The notes under the pieces are model-generated. The model made no database searches. It was not told the origin of the DNA and saw only the letters and a program-made list of their open reading frames with translations. The translations under genes were made by a program, and so were the position numbers. From the NCBI GenBank assembly GCA_019925795.1, contig CM034305.1:97609571-97673570 (forward strand): 64,000 nt of DNA, in the 5' to 3' direction. The DNA is from Dendrobium chrysotoxum. Its lineage: Eukaryota; Streptophyta; Magnoliopsida; Asparagales; Orchidaceae. The first letter of the stretch is position 1; every line of letters begins with the position of its first letter. This document shows, piece after piece, positions 44,354-55,396 of the stretch.

Positions 44354-45416
44354 TGTGGGCTCCGAAAATTCGTGCCCCGGCCTCCCCTGCTTTCAGAGGA
44401 GTTTTAATGGATTAAGTTTTGAGGTAAATTTTTGGAAGGCAGATTGGATTTGAAATAAGATACTACCCAGAGATTTCACCCTCATTTTGTGAGGACTTTA
44501 TGATTTGAGTTCTGGTTTCCTACAGGCGCAAGCCCCTATATTGAATTACCCCTTCTGATAGTGAGAGAACTTTCGATTAAGGCTAGTCGTCAATCAGATA
44601 TGTAGAGATACATGTATCTGGCATATAGTAGCAGCATGGGTTTAGGTTTTTGAAATTTAATATTTAAAACTTGAAATTTCACCATCTTGCGCTTAAAGCA
44701 GATGGTGCGGGGAGTGATGATGAACCCGATCAAGATCCCATGGTTCCATCATCCCGGGCCATTATGGTCCCTGGTCTACTTAGTCATATGAGATAGTCAA
44801 CCCAACCTGACAGAAGGATCCTTGTTGGCAGTCATGGGTTGCATCGTCCAAGGGTACCTTGTAGATTTGGCGAGAGTATTTGTCAAAGGGGACAAATTTG
44901 ATTCCACCTTAGCTGACAGAAGGTTTTGTGCCATATCAATCATATCCTATTGATTCATATCTTAAGGATTTGGTGTCATTGGGGAGCATACGGGTTCTGG
45001 CCATGATCGTAATTTAGTGGTGCCATTTGGCGGCAAACCACCCCAGTTCAAAGGGCCTCGGTCATAACCATTTACCTATGATGCAATTTATCGGCAAAAT
45101 CGCTGGTTAGAGGACACGTTCCATGTCCTTGTTGGCAAGAGACTGTTTGAGAATGAATTATAATAATATTCTCGACCAGACATTAGCTCTTTATGAGCTG
45201 AAGTTATATTTTAATTTGTCCAACTCGACAAATAGTTGAGGAGGGTGGATGTGTTTCGCTTTAAGCATTTTTTTGATTTATTTAATTTTAAATATTTGAA
45301 TTTTGGTATTTTTCTTGGTATTTTGAATTTTGAATTTTGTGGGTGTTTAGATAGCATTTTAAAGTATTTGGAGTTAATTCCTCTAGTTAAGATCTACGTT
45401 CAACACGGCCATCATC

Positions 45417-46390
45417 GGGGTATTTATGGAGAATTATATTTTATTGATTGAACCCTGTCGACTATGTTTGCTTGCTGACAGAAATCAGGTTTGTTGTCAG
45501 TTATACGCCTTTATTAGTGAAATTTTTTGATTACAAGCTTTTAAGGCCTAATATGAACGTACTAAAATAAATATCTTGGTCGATGCCGTGACCGTATATT
45601 TATTTGACAGTTCAAACAGTGTCGACTCCTATCTACTCGCATAGAAGGATTGACTTGAACTTGAATGTATCATTTAACCCGCGTAGCATCGTTATTGTCA
45701 CGTGTGTACCGGTAACACACTCTTTGGGGCCCATGTGGGTATTTAGGGGGTATTTTTGAATATTATCTATTGAACATTGCCAACTCTGTCTAATTGCTGA
45801 GAAAAGATCGGGTTTGTTGTAGGCTTTGTGCCTTTATTAGTAGATTTTCCTGTCATAGACCTTGAAGGCCTAATATAAACGTATAAAACAAATATCTCGG
45901 TCGACACCGTGACCGTACATTTTTTTGATAGTTCGAGCCGTATCGAACCCTATCCGCTCATTTAGGAGAATCGGGCTTGAACTTAGGTTTATTGTTTAAC
46001 CCGCGCATCATCCTCAAGCGTCACGTGTGTACCTACAACACGCTCGTTGGGGCCTATGCGGGTATTTAGGGGGTATTTTTGTAATTATCTGTTGAATCTT
46101 ATCGACTCTGTCTAATTGCTGACAAAGGATCAAGTTCATAATAGGATTTGTGCCTTTACTAGTGGATTTTTCTATTATAGACCTTAAAGGCCTAATATGA
46201 ACGTATAAAACAAATGTCTCGATCGACATCGCAACCGTACATTTGTTTTATAGCTTTAACCGTGTCGACTCCTATCCGCTCGCATAGGAGGATTGGGCTT
46301 GAACTTAGGTTTATTGTTTGACCCACACAGCATCCTTAGGCGTCACGTGTGTATCTACAACATGCTCGCGGGGGCCGATGCGGGTGTATA
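45417..46390 (+). repeat. Three tandem units of ~320 bases
   Basis: Each unit runs from GGTATTTAGGGGGTATTTTT-like sequence through GACTCTGTCTAATTGCTGA, AAGGCCTAATATGAACGTA, CGACACCGTGACCGTACAT, ATCCGCTCGCATAGGAGGAT and GTCACGTGTGTACC. Unit starts are near 45417, 45737 and 46059. The copies are diverged. Confidence 0.88.
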
Positions 46391-47570
46391 CTCTCGCGTG
46401 TACACAAGTTAATATACTTGCCTGTGCACTTCTGTGTTTACGTGTATACATTTCACATTGCATGTGTGGGGGCATTTTGTGGAATATTTGACGGGTCTTC
46501 TATGGCAACTTAGAGAAGCTTGTGTTTGTCGTAGTCCTTCTGTATTTGCCCGTAGGTAACATGTTGAGTGCACGACGGGTCTCCTACAGCGGCCCATAGG
46601 CTCTTGCATTTGCTGCATGTCGCTCACTTTTGGTTGCTAAGGGGTCGATGTATTTGGCCGCCATTAAGTGGTCATCGACCACAAGGGTGTTATAACATTC
46701 ATTGCTCGTCGCTGGTTACTAGCTGTATACATGCTATCGTGCATACGAAAAATCCTTCATCATTGCAATGTATTTGTTGTTGGTGCTTGCAGGTAGATTA
46801 ACATATTCGTTTGTAAATTTATGTTATCCACTGATCGAGTCGTGTTTGTCACCAATCCTTCCGTACATGCTGACTGACGAATTGATGCCTTTGTCACCAG
46901 CTACTTTATGTGTATTGATTGGTGACCTTGCTTGCATGTGTTTTAGTGTTCGTAGGGACTATCACATGCGTCCCCAAGACAACTGGTACTGGTTATAGGG
47001 AGACTTGTTGTATTTACAGTTCTTCTGCAAATTGACACTGATCGTCGGGTGAGTTGCGTTCGTTACCAATTCCACCTTTCTATTGATGGATAGGTCGCTA
47101 TGTTCATCCTCAATTTTTTTATACACATTGGTTGGAGAACCGCTGCATCTGGTTGCATGTATTCTGATGTTCATGAAAATTGCTACAGGTGTTTGTAAAT
47201 TAACTAACACCGGTCGTAGAGGAACTTTTGCATCACAAGCTCGTTCGTTGTTGTTGCTCGCAGACAGGTTGATGTGTGTATTGCAAGTTTTCCTCTTCAT
47301 GCAAATGAACTATTGTACTCATGCAAGCGTCATGCTCGTTGAGGGCTCATGTTGCTGCTTGTAAGCTAATTGATACCTCTTTGTACAAAAATTTATCAAC
47401 AAATTATATTCATGGTTCATTGATCTCCTCTGCTTGCAGGGGATCGATATGCTTGCTTACATGTCAACTTGCATTGACTGTGGGAGGATCACATTCCAAC
47501 TCGCACCTAGTATCTCCTTAATGGCCTAGTGCATTCATTGTAAGCTATTAGTGCTCACAACATTCAACAT
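46391..47570. repeat. Diverged repeat-like region
   Basis: Words such as TTGCTCGCAGACAGGTTGAT, TGCTTGCAGGTAGATTAAC and CGTTCGTTACCAATTCC recur at irregular intervals, so this looks like an old, scrambled tandem array. Frames here (e.g. 46568-46998, 47083-47364) are Cys/Leu-rich and unlike any family I know. Confidence 0.4.
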
Positions 47571-48054
47571 GATTATATTTGCCTGTTTGTGAATTTCTTG
47601 GAATTATGTTTAACACAAGTTTCACATTTGCTCGTTGATATTCATCACAAGACTTTCATTTTCAGTGTCCCTGAGTCGCTTGTTCACTTATATCCACTTG
47701 AATGATCAGGATTGGTTATTTGAGCATTTAGATTTTAATTGTTCATTTGTTAATCCAAAGTCAGGTTCCATGTGTTCCATTTAAGTTTAAGTTCTTTATG
47801 ATTCATTTGAGTTCTTTGTATCATCATTCACATCAAGTTCTTATTGACTATTCATTATATTCAAATTCAAGTCCGGGCCCTGTTATTTGATTCAACTCTT
47901 CTTTATTTGTTCCAGTCCAAGTTTATAAGTTTTGTTCCCTGCATTGTGTTCAAATTCAAGTCTTATCTTAATAGTTTAGGTTAGGTTCTTTGTCACTATA
48001 AAATTTGGCAGTCTCTCGGCATCTCCCCTGTTTAGGGAAAATTTCAGGAGTCTA

Positions 48055-48325
48055 GACCATCCCACCATGCTACTAAAGCATGTATGTTAGGTGTCGGGCA
48101 ACACCACTGCTACATTTCTTCAATCCCACCACGATACGAGAGCGTGTATGGGTCTTTAAGATACCTGTTTGAAAATACGCAATTGTTTTCCCCGCCACGC
48201 TACGAGAGCATATACATGTACTTAGAAATGTCCCCGCCACGCTACCAGAGCATGTACAGAACCTACCCGCCTTGCCGTGAGCATCACACTGAGCTTCCTC
48301 CTACCATGCTACGAGAGCGCGTATA
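48055..48325 (+). repeat. Five copies of a ~22-base motif
   Basis: The motif CCACGCTACGAGAGCRTGTA, with variants, occurs near 48061, 48128, 48195, 48237 and 48302, separated by 20-45 bases of unlike sequence. It follows the TATAAAATTTGGCAG box by about 60 bases, in the position of an LTR R/U5 or a leader. Confidence 0.85.
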
Positions 48326-48479
48326 GGGGGTCCTTCGGCTCGCCGCAAATGTTGAATGCAGGATTTTTAAGTTTAGAACGTTATACCTGCGTGACGAGTG
48401 CGACGATGACAATGATTGGAAATGCACAAAAATCGAAGCATACAAGAATCTCTTTTATTATTTTTCCATTTTATAAAAT

Positions 48480-48594
48480 TTTCATTTTCTCCTCTTTCTT
48501 TTTTTTTAACTCTTTTTTTTTTAATTCTCCCTCCCTCTTTCCTTTTCTTTCTTTTCTTCTTTTTCTTCTTCTTCTTCTTTTATTTTGACATATC

Positions 48595-48626
<32 letters not shown>

Positions 48627-48660
48627 TACATACATATATTTACATTAAAAAAAACTAAAA
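48480..48660. repeat. Pyrimidine tract and TA microsatellite
   Basis: A T/C-only tract (48480-48585, ending in CTT repeats) is followed by (TA)n at 48594-48621. ORFs over it are Phe-rich artefacts. Confidence 0.9.
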
Positions 48661-50039
48661 TCAATAATAACAATGACGATAATAATAATCATAAATAGCA
48701 ACATTAATAATGATACTCATGCTCTTATTATCGTTATAACGACTAACAGTAATCATAAAGTTAATCACAAATAGTAATAGAAGAATGGGTATTGCGAAAG
48801 GGTCTATTACCTTAATCCACTACTAGGGTTGAGTTAGATTGAGTGGGCTTGATGTTGAGAATGGGCCTTAGGCTTACTATGAATTAGAGTAGTGTTTGTT
48901 GGGTTATTAAGCTGCTGTAGGAGTTAGAGGGAGTTATTGGGCTGATTTTTTTTTAGGTGGAGATGGGTTGGTGGTCTGTTGTAAGTTTAGGCTCGGATAT
49001 GGGCTGGACTAATATAGGGAAATGGGCTTTTGATTTTGGGGCTGGAGGAGGGAAGGAATGGTATCTTGATATGAATGTGAACAAAAAGAATCACGTGATT
49101 GCCATTGGAGATGGAGAAAGCTGCTACAGGTAAAGTGGGATGTTGGGTTGACTGAAAATCAGCTAGTATGAGGGAGTTTGGAAGGGATTTAAGGCAGCTT
49201 GCGTGGGGTGGATCAATTGGTTCACGACACTGGAGTCGGGTAGATTTGTTGTAGGTGGAGTTCGGGTAAAGTGGAAGTGAAGGGATCTGAGGTGTTCGGT
49301 TAAAGGGCGGCACAGCTTGCAGTCGGGTGAGGGGTTTGGAGCAGAGATGGGTGCAGTGAGGTCAGTAGAGGCGGAGCTAGTGTGCGTGAAGATAGGTGTA
49401 TGCGGCTAGAAATATTGGCAGGAGTCTGTGGAGCTCGACTGAGTGGCCTCCGTGTAAAGGGAATCAGACAGGTGAACTCTCGGCTTGCCGTGTGAGGTCG
49501 GACGTGAAGGGGTTTGTGGCTTGCATGCGTAGACAAGCAGGGCTTCTTGGTCGACGGGAGGAAGAATGTCGGGTGTGGTAGTCGAGTGGGGCGTTGGCTG
49601 ATATTGCATGCGAGTCAGAAGGCTAGAGGGGTTGGGGTTCTTGGTGTGAGGTTGAGTTGTCTGATATTTTGAAAGAAGCATGGAAGAGGTTTGAGGAGGA
49701 AGACGGGCTAAAGGATTTGGCCTGTTTTGATGTGAGGTTGGACGGTCGGAGCAGGTATTGGCGTTGGGTAGTGAAGGAGAGAGCTGGAGTATTGGAAGCT
49801 TGTGTGCGTGAAGGCTTCGTGCGTGGAGAAGAACCTCGGGCTCTCATTCTGCTTTGATTTAATCACGAGAAGACGCGAGAGGCAGCCATTTTATAGGCTG
49901 AATAGCCGGGATTTGTAGAGATTTGCTCAGAATTTCGACTCGACGAGGTAATCAAATTAATTGCGATTCAGGGATTTTTGTTTGACTTTTAATTTGATTT
50001 TTTCTTAATTTTATTAAATTGGTAATGATATCAATGCTC

Positions 50040-50895
50040 TGTTATAATTATTTATCAATTTGAAACGGCCACAACGCGTGAATCAATTAAAATTGCTTCA
50101 ATTCGCATGCATTTCTTCGAATTGTGCGCGATCGTCTTGAAAGTCACTCCAATTTGCGTGTGCACTTTTTCGTTGGGCAAATTTATAGGGTAGTTTAGGT
50201 ATTGATGATGCTCCGGACGCAACGACGAAATTCGTTTTACAATTGGATGACCTTTGAGTAATGTCGCTCGTAAATTTCCTCGATTTACACATCGTTGTCT
50301 TGGGATTTGTGTCGATTTCCTCGTGTGCCTTTCATTGACCAAATTGACAGTGATTTTTGAGTATTGATGACGTTCCGAACTCAACAACGAAGTATATTTT
50401 GCGATCAGGCGTAGTTTGGGCAACGTTGCACGTCAATTTTCTCGATTTGTGCGCGTTGCCTCGAGATGCATGCTGATCTTCTCGCATGATTTTAATTGCT
50501 CAAATTGACTGTCACTTTTGGGTATTGACGACGTTCTGATTGCAACGGCGAAATCCGTTTTGTGATTGGACGTCGTTTGGGTAGTGTCGAGCGCTAATTT
50601 CTTTGGTTTGTGCGTTGTCACATCGAGATTCATGCCGTATCATCGAGTGATTCTAATTGAACAAGTTGATAGGGATTTTGGGTGTTGACGATGTTCCGGA
50701 TGCAACGACGCAATCCGTTTTGTGATCGGACGTCGTTTGGGCGACGTCACACATCAATTTTGGGTGTCAGTCATTCCTTTGGATCGATCTTGTTCGATTT
50801 GACTGCGAGGGGTCCCCATTTAGGCGAGTTTGACGTCCTGATTGCAACGGCGCAGTCCGTTTGACAATTGGAAGTCATTTGACCCTTCAAGTAAC
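50040..50895. repeat. Five tandem units of ~161 bases
   Basis: The word GATGxTCCGGAxGCAACGACG followed by CCGTTTTGTGATTGGACGTC recurs near 50205, 50366, 50526, 50688 and 50832. Between these, each unit has CGATTTGTGCGCGTTG and ATTGACCAAATTGACAG-like parts. The last unit is shorter. The units are diverged. Confidence 0.88.
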
Positions 50896-51141
50896 GCGTC
50901 ACGTCGACGCGCGCATTATTTGATTCGACAGTTTGCTCTTTTTTTGCGCGTGGTTTGATGCGTAGTGGTTAACAATAAGTTTGTTTTGAATGAGTATATT
51001 ACCTATAATAACATCAAGTGAAATGATTGAATATGAATCTACTATCAATAACATTCTAGCAGGTTTGTTTTAACTGAAAATTATACTTATGATGTCAAAA
51101 AAATGAGTATATGGTACCCTAGTGTATAAAAAAATTATAAC

Positions 51142-51318
51142 TTAACTTGAATGCAAAATGTGCCCGTAATGATGTCATGTGAATTTTGGCTTCTTGTTGA
51201 GATAATACATACTCTATAGGCTATAAGTATTCTATCATATCTGAATTTGATTTGTGAATGTTGTAAATGACTTTGTTATTTTCTGCTTAACAAAGTTTCG
51301 TTAGAGTGGTACAACACT
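51142..51318 (-). pseudogene. gag end of the outer Ty3/gypsy element
   Basis: On the minus strand an RVCIISTRSQNSHDIITGTF-like reading matches the family's short linker between zinc knuckle and protease (the QEA-K..PDVVTGTF region). It is bounded on the right by the hAT element and on the left by the 6.8-kb insertion, and it matches the tandem gag units at 62511-63650. Confidence 0.6.
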
Positions 51319-51726
51319 TATGTTGCACCGATATGGATATGGCGACACGGATACGATACGATACAGATACGAGACATGTTAATTATTAAAAGTATAGGAC
51401 ACGAGTACGGCGCGGACACGACATTATAATTTATAAAGCATACATTAAAATTAAGAAAACAATATAGCATAATAGTTAAATGACAAAAAAAATATTAAAG
51501 CAACATCATATTTAGTGTTGTATCTTATAATATCAAAATAAAAGTAAGCATAAAATGTTTAGTACAACATCAAAAATATAAATATAAATTGTCTAGTGCG
51601 TGAAGTTTCAATTATTCAGTGAAAGGATTGGTAGGATTAGCTTCTTCAAATAATAGTAAAATAAAATAAAATCATATAATTATTAGTCAACAAATTATGA
51701 ATTAATAATAAAAGAAATGTTAAAAT

Positions 51727-52650
51727 TTATCTTGGATTTAGTGAGTGGGCCAAGCAATGTAGAGATGTATTAATTTTGCTCCACCTATCTTTCAGAATAG
51801 TATAGATAACATCCCAGAAGCTTGAGTTTTTATGAAGTGCTTTTCTCTTATGTCTATATATGATTTCTTTTATCTTAGCTAACATAGAGTTCCACATCTC
51901 ATAAATGAGATGTAAATAGGAGTTATATGTATCCGCCACTCTTAACATCTCATAAATGGGATCAGTGAAACTTAAGATGTACTCAACCATAAATAATTTA
52001 AAATCTTCTCTTTTACATACATTACCTTTCCAACATCATTTTCTCGATAACAGGATCATTTCTCACATATCACCATAGATTTACGGGCATTTTTTATTTT
52101 TTTGAATCTTCTCAATATAACTATAACTGAGGCAAACCGTGTTTGAGCATCTGCAAGCATTTACAAATTATAGAAGTCATTGAACATAGAGAGTCTCATG
52201 AAGTGGTTCATAATAAATTTTCTAATTACAATTGCATCTCCTGCAATCATTGTGATCCAATGACATTCATTGTAAGTGATCTCATTTGCCTCGGTATTCT
52301 TTGTTGCACAAATGTTCTTCAAAGCAAGATTAAGGGTATGCACAGCACATGGTGTCCAAAAATATGAGGATATGCTTGCTCTCCTAGTAGGCCTGCAGCT
52401 TTGCATACTGGTGCATTATCAGTAATGACTTGGATGATATTTGAAGGCCCGACCATTATGTTTACTTCTTTATTCAAATTAGCAATAAACAACTTATCTT
52501 TATATTATCCTTCACAGTTTACAACTTTAATGAACATAGGTCTCTGATGAACCATCACCAGTCTCAATTCCAACATCACTAGAGCTCATTATCCTACGAA
52601 AGAAGGATCGACATAAATTGCAGGTCCAAAATTTTGATAATCAATAGCTC
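51727..52650 (-). pseudogene. hAT transposase fragment (DUF659 region)
   Basis: On the minus strand, starting near 52560, MFIKVVNCEG and then NIIQVITDNAPVCKAAGLLG are readable, with the catalytic-core Asp of the hAT DUF659 domain. Next comes YFWTPCAVHTLNLALKNICA (52406-52161, with the HTLNL motif) and a RKFIMNHFMRLSMFN segment. A later piece (51990-51727) has FTDPIYEMLRVADTYNSYLH, ILKDRWSKINTSLHCLAHSL and NPR, which leads towards the C-terminal dimerisation domain. The N-terminal BED zinc finger and the last ~100 residues are absent. There are several frameshifts and stops, so it is not functional. Confidence 0.8.
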
Positions 52651-52897
52651 CAGAGAGGAGTTAAACAAGATTTATCCTAATAATATAAACACTTTACACA
52701 ATAATTTACAATAATGAGGAATAGTTATCAACATAGAGGGGCAGTAACTTTCAAAATTAACATAGACCTCTGACAACTAAAGGGTTGGGTATCTAAGAGA
52801 TTTGGAAAGCAGTTATTTAAAAAAAATTATCAACATGTAATGTCTATATCATTTTTTTTCTCTAACAAATTATCTAAAGAAAATTAACAACAAATTT

Positions 52898-53150
52898 TTT
52901 TTCTACATCCAAACTTGCATACATGCAATTAACAAAATGGTAAACTACTAAACTTGCAATGAATAGTAATGAGATATATTAAAAAAATCACTGTGCATAC
53001 GACTTCTCCATCCAAACTTGCATACTTGCAATCAACAAAATGACAAACTTGCAATGAATAGCGATGAAATAGATTCAAAGAAATCACTGAGCATACGACT
53101 TCTCCATCCAAACATGCATACTTGCATTGCAATCAACAAAATGCTAAAAC
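52898..53150. repeat. Three tandem units of ~103 bases in the hAT element
   Basis: The word TTCTCCATCCAAACTTGCAT followed by CAATCAACAAAATG recurs at about 52903, 53003 and 53100, joined by AACTTGCAATGAATAGCGAT and AAATCACTGAGCATACGAC. Confidence 0.88.
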
Positions 53151-53229
53151 CCTAAAAAATTGCACGGAACAGGCTGTGTTTACCTTTTTCTAGACGCACG
53201 CTCCTTCGGCTTGCTCGCTCCTCGAGTGA

Positions 53230-53570
53230 TGCTCATGGCTTCCCTTGCGTCGGTTGCTCCTGCAAACGACGAAAAGGAAGCAGACGGCCGAAGACCCCGC
53301 TCGTTCGGCCTTCCCTGGCGTCGGCTGCTTCTGCAAACGACGAAGAGGCTCGTTCATTCGGCCTTCCCTGGCGACGGCTGCTTCCACAAACGACGAAGAC
53401 AACGTCGGCTGCTCCCGTAAATGACGAATAGGGCCGCTCATTCGGCCTTCCCTGGCATTGGCTACTCCTGCAAACGACGAAGACGACGTGGTCGCTTCCG
53501 TAATCGACGAGGAGGCATGCTCGTTTGGCCTTCCCTGGCATTGGCTGTTGTTGAAAACGAATAGACGGAA
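53230..53570. repeat. GC-rich minisatellite in the hAT element
   Basis: TTCGGCCTTCCCTGGCG and GGCTGCTCCTGCAAACGACG alternate through the region. Copies of GGCCTTCCCTGGC start near 53308, 53360, 53444 and 53528, so spacing is irregular (52-84). ORFs on both strands (53160-53612) are products of this repeat. Confidence 0.85.
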
Positions 53571-53591
53571 GGCATTATGTGAAAGCCCTTG

Positions 53592-53596
53592 CCCTG
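53592..53596 (+). repeat. Target-site duplication CCCTG (left)
   Basis: Identical to 62251-62255 on the other side of the chromovirus. Confidence 0.95.
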
Positions 53597-53790
53597 TGAT
53601 GAGGACATCCACACTTGGAAAGTCTACCGGAGACGTGGTCGTCGATCTACGGCCACGATCGAGTCTTTATATTTTTGAGTTTATTTATGTTATTGTTTTC
53701 TTTTATTTTGTTACCGTTGTACCCTTACTTGAGGGTGGTTTTCTTGTAAGCCCAAGAGGGCATGTTTGTCTTTTAGTTGGTCTTTTGTTT

Positions 53791-53810
53791 GAGGCTATTT
53801 AAAAGCCTCC
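53791..53810 (+). promoter_or_regulatory. LTR TATA region within a small inverted repeat
   Basis: GAGGCTATTTAAAAGCCTC reads nearly the same on both strands, with TATTTAAA at its centre. The same sequence is at 60645-60665 in the 3' LTR, and a related one is in the solo LTR (16035-16055, minus). Its place 200 bases into the LTR fits a core promoter. Confidence 0.6.
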
Positions 53811-54375
53811 ATGGTATTGTTTTGGGTAATGAATGTTTAATCAAAAAAATTACTCCAGATTTCTTTGAGTTCATGGATTGCGAGCTTGGGAGGAAGAAGG
53901 AGGCCTAGGAGAGTCTCCATTGGAGTACCCAACAGCCACCTTGGTGAGCTCTTGGTCTTTACCCTTATTTCCCTTCATTTTCTCCTTCCCCACCTCCTCA
54001 CCACCACCCTTACGGCAGCCCCCCACCACCCACGGCCTAACCCCTCCTCCCCACCGCCGGCCACCTAAGCCCCACCCTACCCCCAAGCCGCCGGCCCCTC
54101 ACCCCTCCCTCTCTATTTGGGGTTTCCTAATTTACCTTGTCGTATTTTTGGAAAGTCAAATAAAATTGAAATCAGTTTGAATTCAAATTGGATACTTTCC
54201 AAAATTACTAATTTTATTTTTGGAAAATTGCCTAATGTAATTCTAATTGAGTTTAAAATCAAATTGGATTAATTAGAGCCTTCCTAATTTACTTATTCTA
54301 AGTTAGGCAACCCCTAATTAAATCCCAAACTCCTCTCTCCCCCTTCTAAAGCCGCCGGCCCCTACCCATAACCCG

Positions 54376-54422
<47 letters not shown>
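54376..54422 (+). repeat. (CT)n microsatellite in the 5' LTR
   Basis: More than twenty CT units are present here, while the 3' LTR has only a short CT run at the same place (61267-61285). The tract has therefore expanded or contracted since insertion. Confidence 0.95.
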
Positions 54423-54424
<2 letters not shown>

Positions 54425-54682
54425 ATCTTCCCCCTCCCATTAATTTTATTTTCCTATCCTAGTTCCCTCTCAATTTCAAAATCTAAGAATAATTTCAGAT
54501 TTTGGAAACTTGAACCATCTCCTAAACCCTAACCCTAATTCCCCAACCCACCCCCTCTTGGCCGACCACCCTCTCCTCCCATTCCTTGGATTTCTAGGGA
54601 AAACTCTTCCTCCCTCGCAACGATACTTCAAGGACAGCAAGGGCCAGTCGTCTTCAACACTCCTCCGGCCCAATCGCTATGA

Positions 54683-55015
54683 ATGGAAGCCCGCCCTTGG
54701 GATTCGGGCTTGGTGCTTGATGATCAAGACAATATTGACATACTCCGCTCCTCCTTCTTCGACGTAGGATTTGACTATGAAACCACCGTCGAAGAATACT
54801 TCGGGCGGATCCACATCCCCTTGGTAGATACAATCGACGACCAAAGATTCAAAGGAAGGTGGACTATCGTCGGTCGCTTCACACCCGCCATCTTTCCGAC
54901 TACTTCACCGTCTCCCTTCAATGACTACATCCATCGTCTTCTACAAATCATCACCGGCATCATTAGCAAACCAAAGGACTTCCTTCGGCGACGACTCCCA
55001 CCACATAAGGGTTGA
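54683..55015 (+). CDS. LTR-internal ORF, 5' LTR copy (unknown protein, 110 aa)
   Basis: An acidic, soluble-looking protein of unknown family. It starts at an ATG that directly follows an in-frame TGA (54680). DNIDILRSSFFDVGFDYETT and VEEYFGRIHIPLVDTIDDQR, then FKGRWTIVGRFTPAIF, form a conserved core (residues ~10-70). The tail (PKDFLRRRLPPHKG) is basic. The same frame is open in the 3' LTR (61548-61880) and in the solo LTR on the other strand (15142-14816). The pattern of change between the 5' LTR and solo copies is mainly synonymous in the core. It is unrelated to gag or pol. It may be a captured gene fragment, or part of a spliced product from the LTR promoter. Confidence 0.6.
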   Translation: MEARPWDSGLVLDDQDNIDILRSSFFDVGFDYETTVEEYFGRIHIPLVDTIDDQRFKGRWTIVGRFTPAIFPTTSPSPFNDYIHRLLQIITGIISKPKDFLRRRLPPHKG

Positions 55016-55384
55016 CTTTTCTTCCCTTTTTCAATTACTTCTTTGTTCTCTAACCTTGTCAGTGGTGACAGAAACGCAAGGGATCGCTCCGCTTAATCTT
55101 GCTAAAGCTTAGTAAACGTAGGGTTTTATTGAGCGCACTTTCTTTGCTATTAATCTCGTTGTTAATTAAGGGATTATGAATGAACGTTTACCATGTTAGC
55201 TTTAAGTTGGTTTTCCAAGCTATTTTTTTGATTCAAGCTCTTTTAATGTTGTTTGGCCTAAACGCAAGCACCCCTCTGTTTTGTTTATCGTTCTAGTTTG
55301 CTAGTAATATAATCAAGTAATTGCTCCTAAAATAATTCGTGCAACTCCTAACTTTTGTTCAAAACATATTAGTCCTGCATCATC

Positions 55385-55396
55385 TGGTATCAGAGC
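55385..55396 (+). promoter_or_regulatory. Primer-binding site, initiator tRNA-Met type
   Basis: TGGTATCAGAGC begins two bases after the 5' LTR end and matches the 3' end complement of plant initiator tRNA-Met, used to prime minus-strand DNA synthesis. Confidence 0.93.

Larger units (their letters stand above)
44349..51141. mobile_element. Unclassified 6.8-kb insertion with three tandem arrays
   Basis: The outer element's gag-protease sequence stops at ATAAG (44349-44353) and resumes after ATAAC (51137-51141), which suggests a five-base duplication with one change. The insertion begins TGTGGGCTCCGAAAATTCG at 44354, as an LTR would, but no matching CA end was found at the right. It has no readable retroelement protein. 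It holds a 320-base array, a ~22-base motif array and a 161-base array, a + strand TATAAAA (47995) followed by TTTGGCAGTCTCTCGGCATC, and a minus-strand CCTATAAAATGG (49890). A giant LTR, a LARD-type non-autonomous element, or a mosaic are all possible. Confidence 0.5.
53597..55382 (+). repeat. 5' LTR of the chromovirus (1786 bases)
   Basis: Termini are TGATGAGGAC and CCTGCATCA. The order of parts is a TATA region (53791-53810), a leader with a possible splice donor CCTTG|GTGAGC (53940), a Pro-rich low-complexity stretch, a (CT)n run (54376-54422), AAACCCTAACCC, and the LTR-internal ORF (54683-55015). Confidence 0.95.

Noticed and set aside
48061..48325. Evenly placed ~22-base repeats that might suggest a CRISPR array
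   Set aside because: The repeats are imperfect, their spacing is irregular, no cas genes are present, and the DNA is plant nuclear. They are LTR-type tandem motifs.
48277..48658. Phe-rich ORFs
   Set aside because: They are translations of a T/C tract and a TA microsatellite.
48987..49857. Ser/Pro/Thr-rich minus-strand ORFs and overlapping plus-strand ORFs
   Set aside because: No domain is recognisable, both strands are open, and they lie in the unclassified insertion. Composition explains them.
51300..51318. TAGAGTGG on both sides of the hAT element as an 8-base target duplication
   Set aside because: On the left it lies ten bases away from the TIR. Uninterrupted gag units show that the intervening bases are host sequence, so the match is probably coincidental.
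53160..53612. ORFs of up to 140 codons on both strands with repeated protein segments
   Set aside because: They are explained by the GC-rich minisatellite. The frames on opposite strands are equally open, which argues against coding.
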